Assembly (NCBI GenBank): GCA_965228415.1 | Contig: OZ245814.1 | Location: 6,386,001 to 6,450,000, forward strand | DNA length: 64,000 nucleotides | Source: Agaribacillus sp965228415 | GTDB lineage: Bacteria; Bacteroidota; Bacteroidia; Cytophagales; Cyclobacteriaceae | Direction: 5' to 3' | Part shown: positions 54,243-63,101 of the stretch, in pieces | How positions within the stretch are numbered: position 1 is the stretch's first letter | Layout of the letters: each line of letters opens with the position of its first letter | Made by a program: the position numbers and the translations under genes | Notes under the pieces: generated by a model | What the model was told of the DNA's origin: nothing | The model's database searches: none | Seen by the model: only the letters and a program-made list of their open reading frames with translations

Positions 54243-54273
54243 CAAATATAAAGACCTAACGATCGTTAGCAAA
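54243..54273 (-). promoter_or_regulatory. Promoter of the TetR gene
   Basis: On the minus strand: TTTG (complement of 54270-54273), exactly 19 nt, then TATATTTG (complement of 54243-54250), a full match to TTTG-N19-TAnnTTTG. The -7 box ends 5 nt before ATG 54238, so the mRNA is probably leaderless. Confidence 0.75.
54256..54269. promoter_or_regulatory. TetR operator inside the promoter spacer
   Basis: Perfect 14-bp palindrome CTAACGATCGTTAG lying wholly in the spacer between the -33 and -7 boxes of the TetR gene. This is the usual position and size for a TetR-family site. Confidence 0.75.
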
Positions 54274-54406
54274 TAAAAACAGGAATTTTATCACTACTGC
54301 GTTGATAGCAGTTTGAATTGACTTGTCAGAGGTAGGTTTTCTTTTCAAATGCTGTATCTGTGATTTTCATATCTTATATTCGCCAATAGTACTATCATTA
54401 ACAAAT

Positions 54407-54910
54407 ATGGAGGAAGGTAAAAATTTCAGGAGCATTACCGATTATTTTAACATGCTCAATATGATTTATTACATTCTGGTGGGTATACCTTTGGTTTTGT
54501 TTTTATTTATTTATCTCAATCAAAAAGAGACCTTAACAACGCATGGATTCCTGCAAGACCAGCACTTGTATTTTAAGCTGGCTGTGGTGCTAATGGGCAT
54601 AGCAGATGTGATAACCGGAGAGCAGATTTTTAAGAACAAAATGAAGCGGGATTTTAGTCAATTTTTGCTGCAATCAAAACTTCATTTTTATTTTCAGGCC
54701 TCCCTCATCCGTTATGCCGGTTATTTCATAGCTTCGGTAGTAACGGTGGTTGTTTTCTATTTTTTTGTAGAGGGGATATTTGTCGCGCTCTACATGATTG
54801 TGTTGTTTAGTTTTTCCTTGATTCGCCCTACAAAGAAGCGGATTATTGCCATCAATATATTTACCGAAGAGGAAATCAATACCATTAACAAAGAGGATAT
54901 TATTCCTTAG
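54407..54910 (+). CDS. Membrane protein, unknown function
   Basis: 167 residues from ATG 54407, with four hydrophobic segments: about 16-37 (YYILVGIPLVLFLFIYLN), 54-66, 101-118 and 120-139. The C-terminus is soluble and acidic (KKRIIAINIFTEEEINTINKEDIIP). Upstream codons to 54323 are not coding-like. I do not recognise a family. It is divergent from tetR (169 bp between start codons) and followed by a strong terminator. Confidence 0.75.
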   Translation: MEEGKNFRSITDYFNMLNMIYYILVGIPLVLFLFIYLNQKETLTTHGFLQDQHLYFKLAVVLMGIADVITGEQIFKNKMKRDFSQFLLQSKLHFYFQASLIRYAGYFIASVVTVVVFYFFVEGIFVALYMIVLFSFSLIRPTKKRIIAINIFTEEEINTINKEDIIP

Positions 54911-54937
54911 AATCAGCCTGATGGCGTTGTGAGAAGC

Positions 54938-54974
54938 AAGCAGGCACCCTTAAGATCCTGTGCCTGCTTTTTTA
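54938..54974 (+). terminator. Terminator between convergent genes
   Basis: Arms AAGCAGGCAC and GTGCCTGCTT, 12-nt loop, followed by TTTTT on the plus strand. The upstream A-rich run is weaker, so it mainly ends the plus-strand gene. Confidence 0.8.
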
Positions 54975-54995
54975 ATGTGAGAAAGTCTTAGAAAA

Positions 54996-56165
54996 TTACA
55001 GTATAAATCCGAAGCTAATGGCGTTTAGTTTGGCGGGACCCTTATCATCGTTAAACAACTCATTTAAATCATAGTTGATGAAGAAATCCATGCCCTTGTA
55101 TCCGATTTGTCCCCTGACGCCGTACCGGAAGTTGTTTAAGTTGAAATTGCCGCTGGTCTTGTCGCGATCTTTGTCGCCATCTTGCTTAAACCTGTATTTG
55201 GTGTGGCTGCCGAGCCTGTAACCTGCATAACCTCCGACGCCAATTCTTACACCTTGTTTTTTGTATTTTGAAATGGAGATGCTCCCGCTTTCATATTTCT
55301 TGACCTTTCTGGTGCCATGACTGAAGTCCAGCATTGGTACCAGCACGGCACTAAGGTAAGATGCGGTCAGTTTGCTTTTTATGCCCGTCGTACCCACCGG
55401 GGGTTCAAGATACTCGGTACCATTTTCAGTTTTGACTATTTGGATATCCTCGTTGTCCAATTTGAAGTTGTACCAATGCAAGGTACCTCCCCATTCAAGG
55501 AAAAAGGGGCCATTGCCGATGGCAGTTTTATGGATGGAGCTAAATCCAACGTACCAGGACCCCCACGGTTTCACGGAATAGTTGGCATTGCCGTCGGGAA
55601 AATCACCATCTTCAAGATAGTTGTTTACACCGATTTCGACGTTGAATTCGTGGGTAGTTCTACGAAGTCTTCTCTCTTCGGTAGATGAAGTGACCTTCAG
55701 TCCGTCGTCTTCTATATCTTCAAAGGTTTCTTCCAGGTCCTCAATATCATCGACATCTACCTCAAGTCGATAGTTTCCAAGTTTGATCCTGGCTTTATTC
55801 TCGTGATCGTCACTACTTCGCGACTGCTCAAAATCGTCCTCATCGGCATTACTATCAAAGACGACAGTAGTATCTTTTAAGTATTTATCGCCGCCGTCAT
55901 CTTCAAGCTTCAGATAGGTGACATTCTTGGAGGAGTCGATAGATAAACTAACGTCTCTCAGCATCGCATTCAGGTCAAAGCTTCTCAAATTTTCCAAGTC
56001 GCTTTTGTCTTTTACATAGATTAATATTTTGGTATTATTATCAAAATCTATGATGATGGAGTCTCTGGGTTGCTTACCGGTTATTGGATTAGCTATTAGC
56101 GGGTAGGCAAAAGCCACTACAAACAGCCCGGTTAATATGCCTACCTTTTTGATTAAATTTTTCAT
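54996..56165 (-). CDS. Outer-membrane beta-barrel-like protein of the sigma operon
   Basis: 389 residues. A signal peptide (MKNLIKKVGILTGLFVVAFAYPLIA) is followed by an acidic, charged region (about 30-180) and then amphipathic strands typical of a barrel: WGSWYVGFSSIHKTAI, FFLEWGGTLHWYNFKL, GVRIGVGGYAGYRLG, FRYGVRGQIGYKGMDFFINYDL, ending in NAISFGFIL. The final strand suits BAM recognition. It lies 8 bp after the putative anti-sigma gene, so it is likely part of the same regulon. No family name is given. Confidence 0.8.
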   Translation of the reverse strand: MKNLIKKVGILTGLFVVAFAYPLIANPITGKQPRDSIIIDFDNNTKILIYVKDKSDLENLRSFDLNAMLRDVSLSIDSSKNVTYLKLEDDGGDKYLKDTTVVFDSNADEDDFEQSRSSDDHENKARIKLGNYRLEVDVDDIEDLEETFEDIEDDGLKVTSSTEERRLRRTTHEFNVEIGVNNYLEDGDFPDGNANYSVKPWGSWYVGFSSIHKTAIGNGPFFLEWGGTLHWYNFKLDNEDIQIVKTENGTEYLEPPVGTTGIKSKLTASYLSAVLVPMLDFSHGTRKVKKYESGSISISKYKKQGVRIGVGGYAGYRLGSHTKYRFKQDGDKDRDKTSGNFNLNNFRYGVRGQIGYKGMDFFINYDLNELFNDDKGPAKLNAISFGFIL

Positions 56166-56173
56166 TGTCCTAT

Positions 56174-57055
56174 TTATTTTGCGTTTTTGAGATTTTTCTT
56201 TTTGTTAAAGTTAAAGGCCAGTAATTCGTCTTTCTTTTTTCTTAATGTGGAAATTCCCACTTCGCCTTCGTTGATATTCTTGGCCAGGCTAATTACTTTC
56301 ATCAAGGCAAATCTCTTTAACTTTGTCACCTCTTTATTGTCTCCTGCCACTTCTTCCGTTGCCGGGTTTGTATCTTTTTTAAATGTGATAGACACCATTG
56401 GCAAGTCCGGTTTATCGGCAATGTTAGGATCTATCGGTTGTTTTTGGAGGGCTAAGGTTAAAGGTAGGTCCTCAACTTTTTCGGGAGTGAGTTTTTTAAG
56501 TTCAACAGTTTCTATGGGATTTGCAACCTTTTTGGCCAATCCATTTTCTTCGACAATTGCTGAAGTTTGATTAATGGTCGCCACAACTTCATTTTTTGGT
56601 AGTTGATCAATGGCTGTTTCCTGATGTTGCTTTATGGGCTTGCCGGTTTTTTCTTTTGCCTGAGGTGAGATTATGGTTTCCTTTTTCACATTTGCCGCCA
56701 CGCTCGCTGCTTTATTACCGGTTTGGGCAATATCGGTCTCGTATTGATCGGTTATTTGAAGCTCTTCCGCAACTACAAGCTGATCGGCATTTGTTTCTTT
56801 AATCCCGCGGGGTGTAATTTTCTCCGGTTTATCCGCTAAAGTCTCCGGTTTATCTGACTTTTTGATTTTATAAACCAGCAATACTGAACCTAAGCAGAGC
56901 AGCACAATCGCCGCCACACGCCAATATACCATCAAACCTTTTTTTTGATCACTATCAAGGTTTTCTTTCAATTTAGTCCATGCCTCAGATCTGGGTGCCA
57001 CTTTGTGGCTACTCAATCCTTCTCTGAACAATCCATCCAATTTATGCTTACTCAT
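56174..57055 (-). CDS. Putative anti-sigma factor with one membrane helix
   Basis: 293 residues. The cytoplasmic N-terminus (about 1-42, LDGLFREGLSSHKVAPRSEAWTKLKENLD) resembles the short sigma-binding domain seen in Bacteroidota anti-sigma-like proteins. One membrane helix (about 43-62) follows, then a long low-complexity, Lys/Glu/Thr-rich periplasmic tail. Its start codon overlaps the sigma gene's stop by 8 bp, which implies translational coupling and supports the sigma/anti-sigma call. Confidence 0.75.
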   Translation of the reverse strand: MSKHKLDGLFREGLSSHKVAPRSEAWTKLKENLDSDQKKGLMVYWRVAAIVLLCLGSVLLVYKIKKSDKPETLADKPEKITPRGIKETNADQLVVAEELQITDQYETDIAQTGNKAASVAANVKKETIISPQAKEKTGKPIKQHQETAIDQLPKNEVVATINQTSAIVEENGLAKKVANPIETVELKKLTPEKVEDLPLTLALQKQPIDPNIADKPDLPMVSITFKKDTNPATEEVAGDNKEVTKLKRFALMKVISLAKNINEGEVGISTLRKKKDELLAFNFNKKKNLKNAK

Positions 57056-57629
57056 GGTTAATAGCCTTATTGTTTAAAATTCTCTCGGATTCAATGAGTT
57101 TACTTTGTAATAGAGTCCTTGCCCTGCTCAATTGAGATTTTGATGTATTTACGCTAATTCCTAACATATCGGCAATTTCCTTGTGCGCGTATCCTTCTAT
57201 GGCATACAAGTTGAAAATAGTTTTGTAGCCAACCGGCAGATCATTTACCAATCTCATCAGGTCGTCTGCTTCCAACCGATCGCCCAACAGACCGTAATTG
57301 GGCTCGTAGTCGGCAACCTGGATATCAACTTCCAGGTACATGCTTTTATTTTTACGGATAAAAGCCAGCGCTTCATTGACCATAATTCTTCGCATCCAGC
57401 CTTCAAAGCTGCCTTTCCCCAAAAACTGTTTTATGTTAGCAAAGATTTTCATGAAGCCTGCAATCATAATGTCTTCCGCCTGAGCGGTATCACCAACATA
57501 TCTTAAGCAAATTGAAAACATCAGGGAGGAATAACGGTCATAAAGATCACGCTGTGCCCTTTGACTGTTGTCAAGGCATCCCTGGACTAAATCCTCAATT
57601 GGTTTTGATTTGTTGATTCCCAATCTCAT
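57048..57629 (-). CDS. ECF-type RNA polymerase sigma factor
   Basis: 193 residues. Region 2 covers QRDLYDRYSSLMFSICLRYVGDTAQAEDIMIAGFMKIFANIKQF and EGWMRRIMVNEALAFIRKN; region 4 covers LMRLVNDLPVGYKTIFNLYAIEGYAHKEIADMLGISVNTSKSQLSRARTLLQ. The start is clear and complete, in contrast to the sigma factor at 28 kb. It heads a three-gene operon with a putative anti-sigma factor and an outer-membrane barrel, so it probably responds to an envelope signal. Confidence 0.94.
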   Translation of the reverse strand: MRLGINKSKPIEDLVQGCLDNSQRAQRDLYDRYSSLMFSICLRYVGDTAQAEDIMIAGFMKIFANIKQFLGKGSFEGWMRRIMVNEALAFIRKNKSMYLEVDIQVADYEPNYGLLGDRLEADDLMRLVNDLPVGYKTIFNLYAIEGYAHKEIADMLGISVNTSKSQLSRARTLLQSKLIESERILNNKAINHE

Positions 57630-57783
57630 GCGATTAATTTCAACTCAATGATGCGAATTCAAAATAAAAGGTTGCATTGCCTTTTTTTTATAAAAATATT
57701 AAAAAGCAGGCTGTTTAGAAAAGGATAAAGACTCTCCCTGTAGCAGGAAAATGAAGCTTACCGGATTAATTTACCTTCATTGT

Positions 57784-58251
57784 TTAATAAAACGCCTCGT
57801 AGTCTATCTTCAGAGCGATCTCAGTGACTTTGTTTTTATTGACTACAACCGGGTTGATGTTACTATTTCCGTCAAATAAATTGGCGTATAAACCTTTTTT
57901 TTCTTTCACAAAGATAGAATATTCTCCGGCGGGCAATTGTATGTAAAAATCACCTGACTCGTTTGATTGGGATTTTTTGACAAGGTTACCTCTTACTCTG
58001 GTAAAAAAACTTCCCTCGGATTCTGTTTCTTTTACATTGACTAACTTGTAAACGTAAATTTCCCTAACCACCGGCTTTCCCGCTTTTGCTTTGATATTGG
58101 AATTGTCTGTTCCCGGCATTAAATTACCTTCCAGCCAGATGATGGTACCTTTAATGCCCTGTCTTATCTTTTTTTGCGAATTTTGAAAGGGTTGATTTAC
58201 GCAAGCCACAACAGACAGGGCGACAATTGACGCAAAATAAATCCTTTTCAT
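57784..58251 (-). CDS. Lipoprotein with a carboxypeptidase-regulatory-like fold
   Basis: 155 residues. A short signal peptide ends in a lipobox-like SVVAC (Cys at about residue 17). The rest looks like a single beta-sandwich of the carboxypeptidase regulatory (CarbopepD_reg) type: KGTIIWLEGNLMPG, then ESGDFYIQLPAGEYSIFVKEKKGLYANLF. Such domains are common in Bacteroidota surface lipoproteins. It is encoded alone between two regulator-linked operons. Confidence 0.75.
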   Translation of the reverse strand: MKRIYFASIVALSVVACVNQPFQNSQKKIRQGIKGTIIWLEGNLMPGTDNSNIKAKAGKPVVREIYVYKLVNVKETESEGSFFTRVRGNLVKKSQSNESGDFYIQLPAGEYSIFVKEKKGLYANLFDGNSNINPVVVNKNKVTEIALKIDYEAFY

Positions 58252-58279
58252 ATGGCAAATACCTTTAATATAAAGATAT

Positions 58280-58316
58280 AAAAATAAAAAGGATTGAGCA
58301 CGATTGGCTCAATCCT
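58280..58316 (-). terminator. Terminator of the PspC-DUF2807 operon
   Basis: Stem AGGATTGAGC / GCTCAATCCT with a 7-nt loop; on the minus strand it is followed by TTTTTATTTTT. It lies 28 bp after the stop of the PspC gene. Confidence 0.85.
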
Positions 58317-58343
58317 GGGTCTGAATTCAAATTCAGTGGTCAA

Positions 58344-60797
58344 TTACTCCCTTTCTGCCCGGCTGGCACCACTACTTTTGGTATTAACGTTAGCGTTTCC
58401 CTTGTAGCGCACCGTACTGGCACCACCTGAATCGATATCCAGGTTTTCGGAAGCATATACTCTACTATTTGAAGCGCCTGAGGTTGACAGATCAACATTT
58501 GCCGCCCTGTAATCAAAAGCATCAAACTTGGCGGCGCCTGAAATATCGGCTTCCATTTCCGAACCCTGGCCCTGTAAATTTAACCGGGAAGACCCGCCCA
58601 TGTCCAGAGATAGCCTTTCCGTGGAAATGTTGATGTCGGCTTCGGCATTACCTGAAAGCCTGATATCAAAATCTTCGGTAGTAAATCCGCTGATGGTGGT
58701 ATTGGTGTTTCCTCCCAAATAAGCACCTTTCAGATCGGGGGTCTTGATTTCAACCTTGATTTTTCGACGTTTTGAATCAAAATAGTAATCTCTGTTCATG
58801 GTTATCTCCAGGCTCGATCCCATTTCTTCTACCCGCACTCTTTTTATTTCGCGTTGCGGACCCACCAGTTTAATATTGTAGTCATCAGACTTTGATATCT
58901 CTACATCAAAATTATTATTGACAATTACTTCATTAAAATTCCGATAATCAAATGTTGTAATATCTTCTTCATACCCCCTTCTGTTAGAATTTCGGCCGTA
59001 GTTTCCATCGTCGCATGTGAGGCATAACAATCCCTCATCGTCTGAGATCATCCAGGTGTTGTTGCCCAGGTCGTTTGTATTATAACCGTTGTGATACAAC
59101 GTGTTGCTTAACACATGGCGAAGCCGGTATGTCATCTTAAAAGGTGTGTCGTAAGGTATATAAAGTGTCATATATAATTCCTGAGCTCTGAATTCGGAGC
59201 CATCTTTAAAGGTAAAGTTTGAGTCGAAAATTATTGTCGAATCATCCTGAACCACAGAGTATTCAACCATTTTCGCATTTTGAATGGCATCCTGTCTTGA
59301 TCGACCGCGGGCTTCAAAGCTTTTCACTAATTTATAACCAGCTTCAGAGTGCCCTCTGATTTTGAGATAGGTGACATCATACTCATCAAATCCTACCTCA
59401 TTCAGATCCAGCACCCCTGTCTTTCCATTTAGATTAAAGGTTTCGACCTCCCGGTATTCTCCTCCCACTCTGTAGTTCTTGACAATCATAGGAACAGTGG
59501 TACCGATGGCAAACAGGCTCAGTACCCAGATACCGAATAGTGACCAGCCGGTGGTAGCATTTAATATCTTCTTTTTGGCAATAATGGTGGCGCCTAAAAT
59601 GGCCAGAGACAATGACGGGATCAACACGGCCACATAAGCCGCAATAACCGTGAAAGGCGGAATGCTGGACTTTATCAGATCGATCGGTATGTCGCTGCCA
59701 AGATAAAAGTAGTCACCGCCGGCCAGCAGGCCAAGTATAACACTGATGGAAATCGAAAAGGCGATGATAAGTCCAACGGCGGTTAAAAGAATGATAATTC
59801 CGGCGAAAACACGGATGATTTCCCCCAAAAACAATAAAATCGGTCCCAGCACTTTACCTAATCCTGTAAATATCGCTGCAATTAACCGAAATGGAAAAAG
59901 CAGGATCTTTACAAAAAGATTTTCATCCTCCTCTTTTTCAACATTGAGGCCTTTTTTGACATTCGATTCTATATTGGAAAGTGTTACCGGCTCCCCTTGC
60001 ATCTGAATTTTATCTGTAATAGATACAGCTTCGGGGGTAATAATCCACAGCACAATGTACAGGATCAATCCGGTACCACCAACGATAGTGGCCACCACAA
60101 ATAAAATACGTATTAAGGTAACATCGGCCCCAAAATAGGCAGCCAGTCCACTAGCCACCCCGCCCAGTACCCTTTCATCCGCATTGCGAAACATTTTTTT
60201 CATGTTTTTATCCTCTTCCAACTGCTGCGAGGCCGGTACTACGATCCACATGATGATGTAACCTATCAGAATAGCCCCGCTGACCGGTGCCCAAAACACA
60301 AGGTTAAAAAACAAAACGATGATAATCAGCCTTACCCAAAGCGGATCTATACCAAAATAATGTGCTAATCCGGCGGCCACCCCTCCAATAAGTCTTCTTT
60401 TGGTATCTCGTAAAAGTTTCTTGGGTTTTTCGCCGGTATCTGCCGACTCCTCTTCCGAGGAAGAAGTAGAAGATGATGACTCGAAACTTTCATGATCATC
60501 AGCGATCTTTTGTCCAAAATCTGCCTGCTCTTCGGCTGCTTCAAAATCTGAGATACTTCCCATCGTGGCGATCAGGCTTGCAACGTCTTCAGCTGTCACC
60601 ACCTGGTTGCCATCTGTGAGCTTGGACAGAAATATTTCAGCTATTCTGTTTTCAATGTCTTCGATAATTTCCTTGCTGTCTTCAAAGGAGGCGAAATATT
60701 TGTTGATTGATTCAAGATAATTTTTTAGATGGTCGTAACCGTCTTCTTCAATATGAAAAATGATGCCGCTTATGTTGATGCTTATATTTTTTTTCAT
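58344..60797 (-). CDS. Two-PspC membrane protein with C-terminal DUF2807 adhesin-like domain
   Basis: 817 residues. N-terminal helical domain about 1-90; first PspC domain about 128-195 (RRLIGGVAAGLAHYFGIDPLWVRL) and second about 199-262 (ERVLGGVASGLAAYFGADVTLIRI); further membrane helices about 300-450; then a periplasmic domain and a C-terminal DUF2807 (GIN) beta-helix about 615-817 with repeats such as SRLNLQGQGSEMEADISGAAKFDAFDYR. PspC-type proteins report on envelope stress. It is encoded with PadR (8-bp gap), which likely controls it. Confidence 0.93.
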   Translation of the reverse strand: MKKNISINISGIIFHIEEDGYDHLKNYLESINKYFASFEDSKEIIEDIENRIAEIFLSKLTDGNQVVTAEDVASLIATMGSISDFEAAEEQADFGQKIADDHESFESSSSTSSSEEESADTGEKPKKLLRDTKRRLIGGVAAGLAHYFGIDPLWVRLIIIVLFFNLVFWAPVSGAILIGYIIMWIVVPASQQLEEDKNMKKMFRNADERVLGGVASGLAAYFGADVTLIRILFVVATIVGGTGLILYIVLWIITPEAVSITDKIQMQGEPVTLSNIESNVKKGLNVEKEEDENLFVKILLFPFRLIAAIFTGLGKVLGPILLFLGEIIRVFAGIIILLTAVGLIIAFSISISVILGLLAGGDYFYLGSDIPIDLIKSSIPPFTVIAAYVAVLIPSLSLAILGATIIAKKKILNATTGWSLFGIWVLSLFAIGTTVPMIVKNYRVGGEYREVETFNLNGKTGVLDLNEVGFDEYDVTYLKIRGHSEAGYKLVKSFEARGRSRQDAIQNAKMVEYSVVQDDSTIIFDSNFTFKDGSEFRAQELYMTLYIPYDTPFKMTYRLRHVLSNTLYHNGYNTNDLGNNTWMISDDEGLLCLTCDDGNYGRNSNRRGYEEDITTFDYRNFNEVIVNNNFDVEISKSDDYNIKLVGPQREIKRVRVEEMGSSLEITMNRDYYFDSKRRKIKVEIKTPDLKGAYLGGNTNTTISGFTTEDFDIRLSGNAEADINISTERLSLDMGGSSRLNLQGQGSEMEADISGAAKFDAFDYRAANVDLSTSGASNSRVYASENLDIDSGGASTVRYKGNANVNTKSSGASRAERE

Positions 60798-60805
60798 GAC
60801 AGCAT

Positions 60806-61150
60806 TTATTTTGATTCTTTTTTGTTTTTTGAAATAATTTGATTGGTGGAGTACATTAGCTCATCCCAGGTTTCCTCCAATTTCGATAAAAATGATTTAC
60901 CGTCATCGGTTAACTTGTAGTATTTTCTGGGTGGACCTGAGGTTGATTCCACCCATTTGTACTCTAGCAGGCCTGCCTTTCTCAACCTGGTTAACAGTGG
61001 GTACAGCGTTCCTTCCACAACGATTATCCTGGCAGACGTCAACTCCTCCAACATGTCAGATGCATAAACCTCCCCACGGGAGATTATATGCAGGATACAA
61101 TACTCAAGGATGCCCTTTCGCATTTGTACCTGTGTATTTTCAACATTCAT
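60806..61150 (-). CDS. PadR-family transcriptional regulator
   Basis: 114 residues. The winged helix is GILEYCILHIISRGEVYASDMLEELTSARIIVVEGTLYPLLTRLRKAGLLEYKW, followed by the wing GPPRKYYKLTDDGKSFL and a short dimerisation helix. It is a classic two-helix PadR-s1 protein. It is the first gene of the operon and is probably an autorepressor through the AAGTACTA repeats about 45 bp upstream. The inducer is unknown. Confidence 0.93.
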   Translation of the reverse strand: MNVENTQVQMRKGILEYCILHIISRGEVYASDMLEELTSARIIVVEGTLYPLLTRLRKAGLLEYKWVESTSGPPRKYYKLTDDGKSFLSKLEETWDELMYSTNQIISKNKKESK

Positions 61151-61193
61151 GTTTCATTTCTTTTGTAACCTAACTTCAGTACAATATACGGGA

Positions 61194-61218
61194 AAGTACT
61201 ATGTATGGCCAAGTACTA
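61194..61218. promoter_or_regulatory. Candidate PadR operator
   Basis: AAGTACTA occurs at 61194-61201 and again at 61211-61218, a 17-bp period, with a weaker CAGTACAATA about 18 bp further toward the gene. Repeated AGTACT-centred half sites upstream of a PadR gene are consistent with an autoregulatory operator. Confidence 0.5.
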
Positions 61219-61325
61219 AGTAAAAAAAACTAGCTTGTATTATATAATCTTTAAATAATTATATATAAAAGCAATATAATTATAAATTATGCCTTCAAAA
61301 TAACTGAGATGGGTGTGCTGGAAAA

Positions 61326-61352
61326 TGAAAAAGGCCCACTCGTGTGGGCCTT
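61326..61352 (-). terminator. Terminator of the GAF-sensor gene
   Basis: Stem AAGGCCCAC / GTGGGCCTT with a 4-nt loop; on the minus strand it is followed by TTTTT. It lies 30 bp after the stop codon of the sensor gene. Confidence 0.85.
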
Positions 61353-61382
61353 AATATATATGAAATAGCAAAATTAATTGCT

Positions 61383-62822
61383 TTAGTTTAACTGTGTTGT
61401 TGGTGTTTTTGTCTTCGATTTGGGGGATAAGGTTTCTACCTCTTTTTTGAGATCGGCTATTACTTTTTGATATTCGTTTTCTTTTCTGCTCAACTCTTCC
61501 TGCGTCGCAGACAATTCTTCCATATTTTGCCTCATTTCTTCTTCCTGTGCTCTCAATTCTTCAGATTGCTCCTGTGCTTCTTTCAAAAGCTTATTCGTTC
61601 TTTCGTTGATCCTGTTGGTTTGAATATAAGACGCAATATTTTCACCGAGCTTCTCAATAAATTCAATTTGATAGTCCTCATACTTGGAAAAAGCAGCAAT
61701 TTCAATAACGCCCTCGATAATATCATTGACTTTGAGCGGCATTATCAGCAGAGAAGATGGTGTAGCTTCTCCAAGCCCGGACGTAATGTTAATGTAATTG
61801 GAAGGAATTTTTGTCATGTGAATGTATTCTCCCTCCAGGTATGCCTGTCCAACTAACCCTTGCCCTTCCTCATATTCCTGTTCCAGGTATTTTTTTCTGG
61901 AATAGGCGTAACAGGATTGTAACTTTATTTTGGCTTTACCTTCTGCCTCAATTTCATTTCTATCTACAATAAATAATCCTCCCTGATTAGATTTGGTATA
62001 ATTCACAATCATGGAGATGGTGTTGTCAAAGATTTCCTCACTATCTTTATTGCTTCTTAGAATTTCAGCGATATTAGCTATACCTTCAATGGCCCAGTTT
62101 CTCTTTTTTTCCTCTGCCTGTGCTTCTTCAACTTTCTTAAGGTTTTCCTCCAGCTCTTTCTGCTGGCTTTCCAATGCTTTATTTTTTTCTTCTGCCTCAC
62201 TTCGGGCCATTTCACTTTCTTTTTCGGCTCCTTTATTAATGAAGGCAAGACCTACCATACTGCCGTAAGCTACGATGACACCCGCTGTTACCGTGACATA
62301 ATTTAACCATCCGGTTTTAAGCATTTCGATATAGTCAGCGGCTGCCGTCAATTGCTCAGCACTTAAGGTGAGTACCTCACTGATCAGCGGCCAGAAAACA
62401 ATAGGAATGGCACATCCGGTCCCTGTAAAAATAATGGCTCTTATTTCCCTAAGATCGAAGACCAGCAATGTTACCATCACGAAGCCAAGGGCAATTAAAA
62501 AGAAACCTACAATAGGTGTTTCGCCCGGTGACCTTATATAAGCATTGTACAAGCAAATCTCATAAACAGGAAGTGCGGCAACAAAAAAACGTGAATATTT
62601 AATGCCACCCAGTGAATTGGCTATTAAAACGCCTATACAGGTAACAATTCCTGCCCCGGGAAAAAGCCATAGTGGTGGTAGAAATATAAGGGTTATGATT
62701 GTAAACGGGGTAGCTACTGTAAACAGCAGCAACAAGGTAATTATATTGGTAGGAACAATTCTTTTTTTGATATAGTCTGGCATATCATGATTCAGTCCAA
62801 CTTCAATTATCCTTTTCATCAT
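61383..62822 (-). CDS. Membrane protein with GAF domain and coiled coils, no output domain
   Basis: 479 residues. Six hydrophobic segments (roughly residues 26-200, with LLLLFTVATPFTIITLIFLPPLWLF first) form a membrane sensor. A long coiled coil (about 205-250) leads to a GAF domain (about 250-400, ending EFIEKLGENIASYIQTNRINE), then a second coiled coil (KLLKEAQEQSEELRAQEEEMRQN...). No histidine kinase, cyclase or HTH part follows, so it must signal through partners or be a scaffold. Relatives of the same design, with a kinase attached, are common in Cytophagales. Confidence 0.88.
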   Translation of the reverse strand: MMKRIIEVGLNHDMPDYIKKRIVPTNIITLLLLFTVATPFTIITLIFLPPLWLFPGAGIVTCIGVLIANSLGGIKYSRFFVAALPVYEICLYNAYIRSPGETPIVGFFLIALGFVMVTLLVFDLREIRAIIFTGTGCAIPIVFWPLISEVLTLSAEQLTAAADYIEMLKTGWLNYVTVTAGVIVAYGSMVGLAFINKGAEKESEMARSEAEEKNKALESQQKELEENLKKVEEAQAEEKKRNWAIEGIANIAEILRSNKDSEEIFDNTISMIVNYTKSNQGGLFIVDRNEIEAEGKAKIKLQSCYAYSRKKYLEQEYEEGQGLVGQAYLEGEYIHMTKIPSNYINITSGLGEATPSSLLIMPLKVNDIIEGVIEIAAFSKYEDYQIEFIEKLGENIASYIQTNRINERTNKLLKEAQEQSEELRAQEEEMRQNMEELSATQEELSRKENEYQKVIADLKKEVETLSPKSKTKTPTTQLN

Positions 62823-62948
62823 AAATAAGTTTCTAATTGTATCATTCTTTTCGCTAGGAGTGCTAATATGTCGTATAATAGTTTGAAGTCCCCAACGGAG
62901 ATAATTAAATAATAAGACAAGTAAGTTTATGTTGAAAAAATAATTATT

Positions 62949-63101
62949 TTAAAGAGGCTGGGACAGGATCCCATTTTCCATGATTAAATGAAATTCGCTG
63001 AATATGCCACTTCCGGGACCGAAATGATCTTTTTGTAGCTGTCTTTCGGTTCCTTTGTTTCCGCGGGAAGCAATCTGTTCAAGATTATCGATATTATTGA
63101 T
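62949..63101 (-). other. In-frame open stretch directly after the PPTase stop
   Basis: After the PPTase stop TAA (63102-63104) the same frame is open for 50 further codons (NIDNLEQIASRGNKGTERQ then protein-like sequence to SQPL) before a second stop at 62949. No start codon lies near its beginning, so it is not an independent gene by normal rules. It could be a former C-terminal extension or chance; chance is not negligible for 50 codons. Confidence 0.3.
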
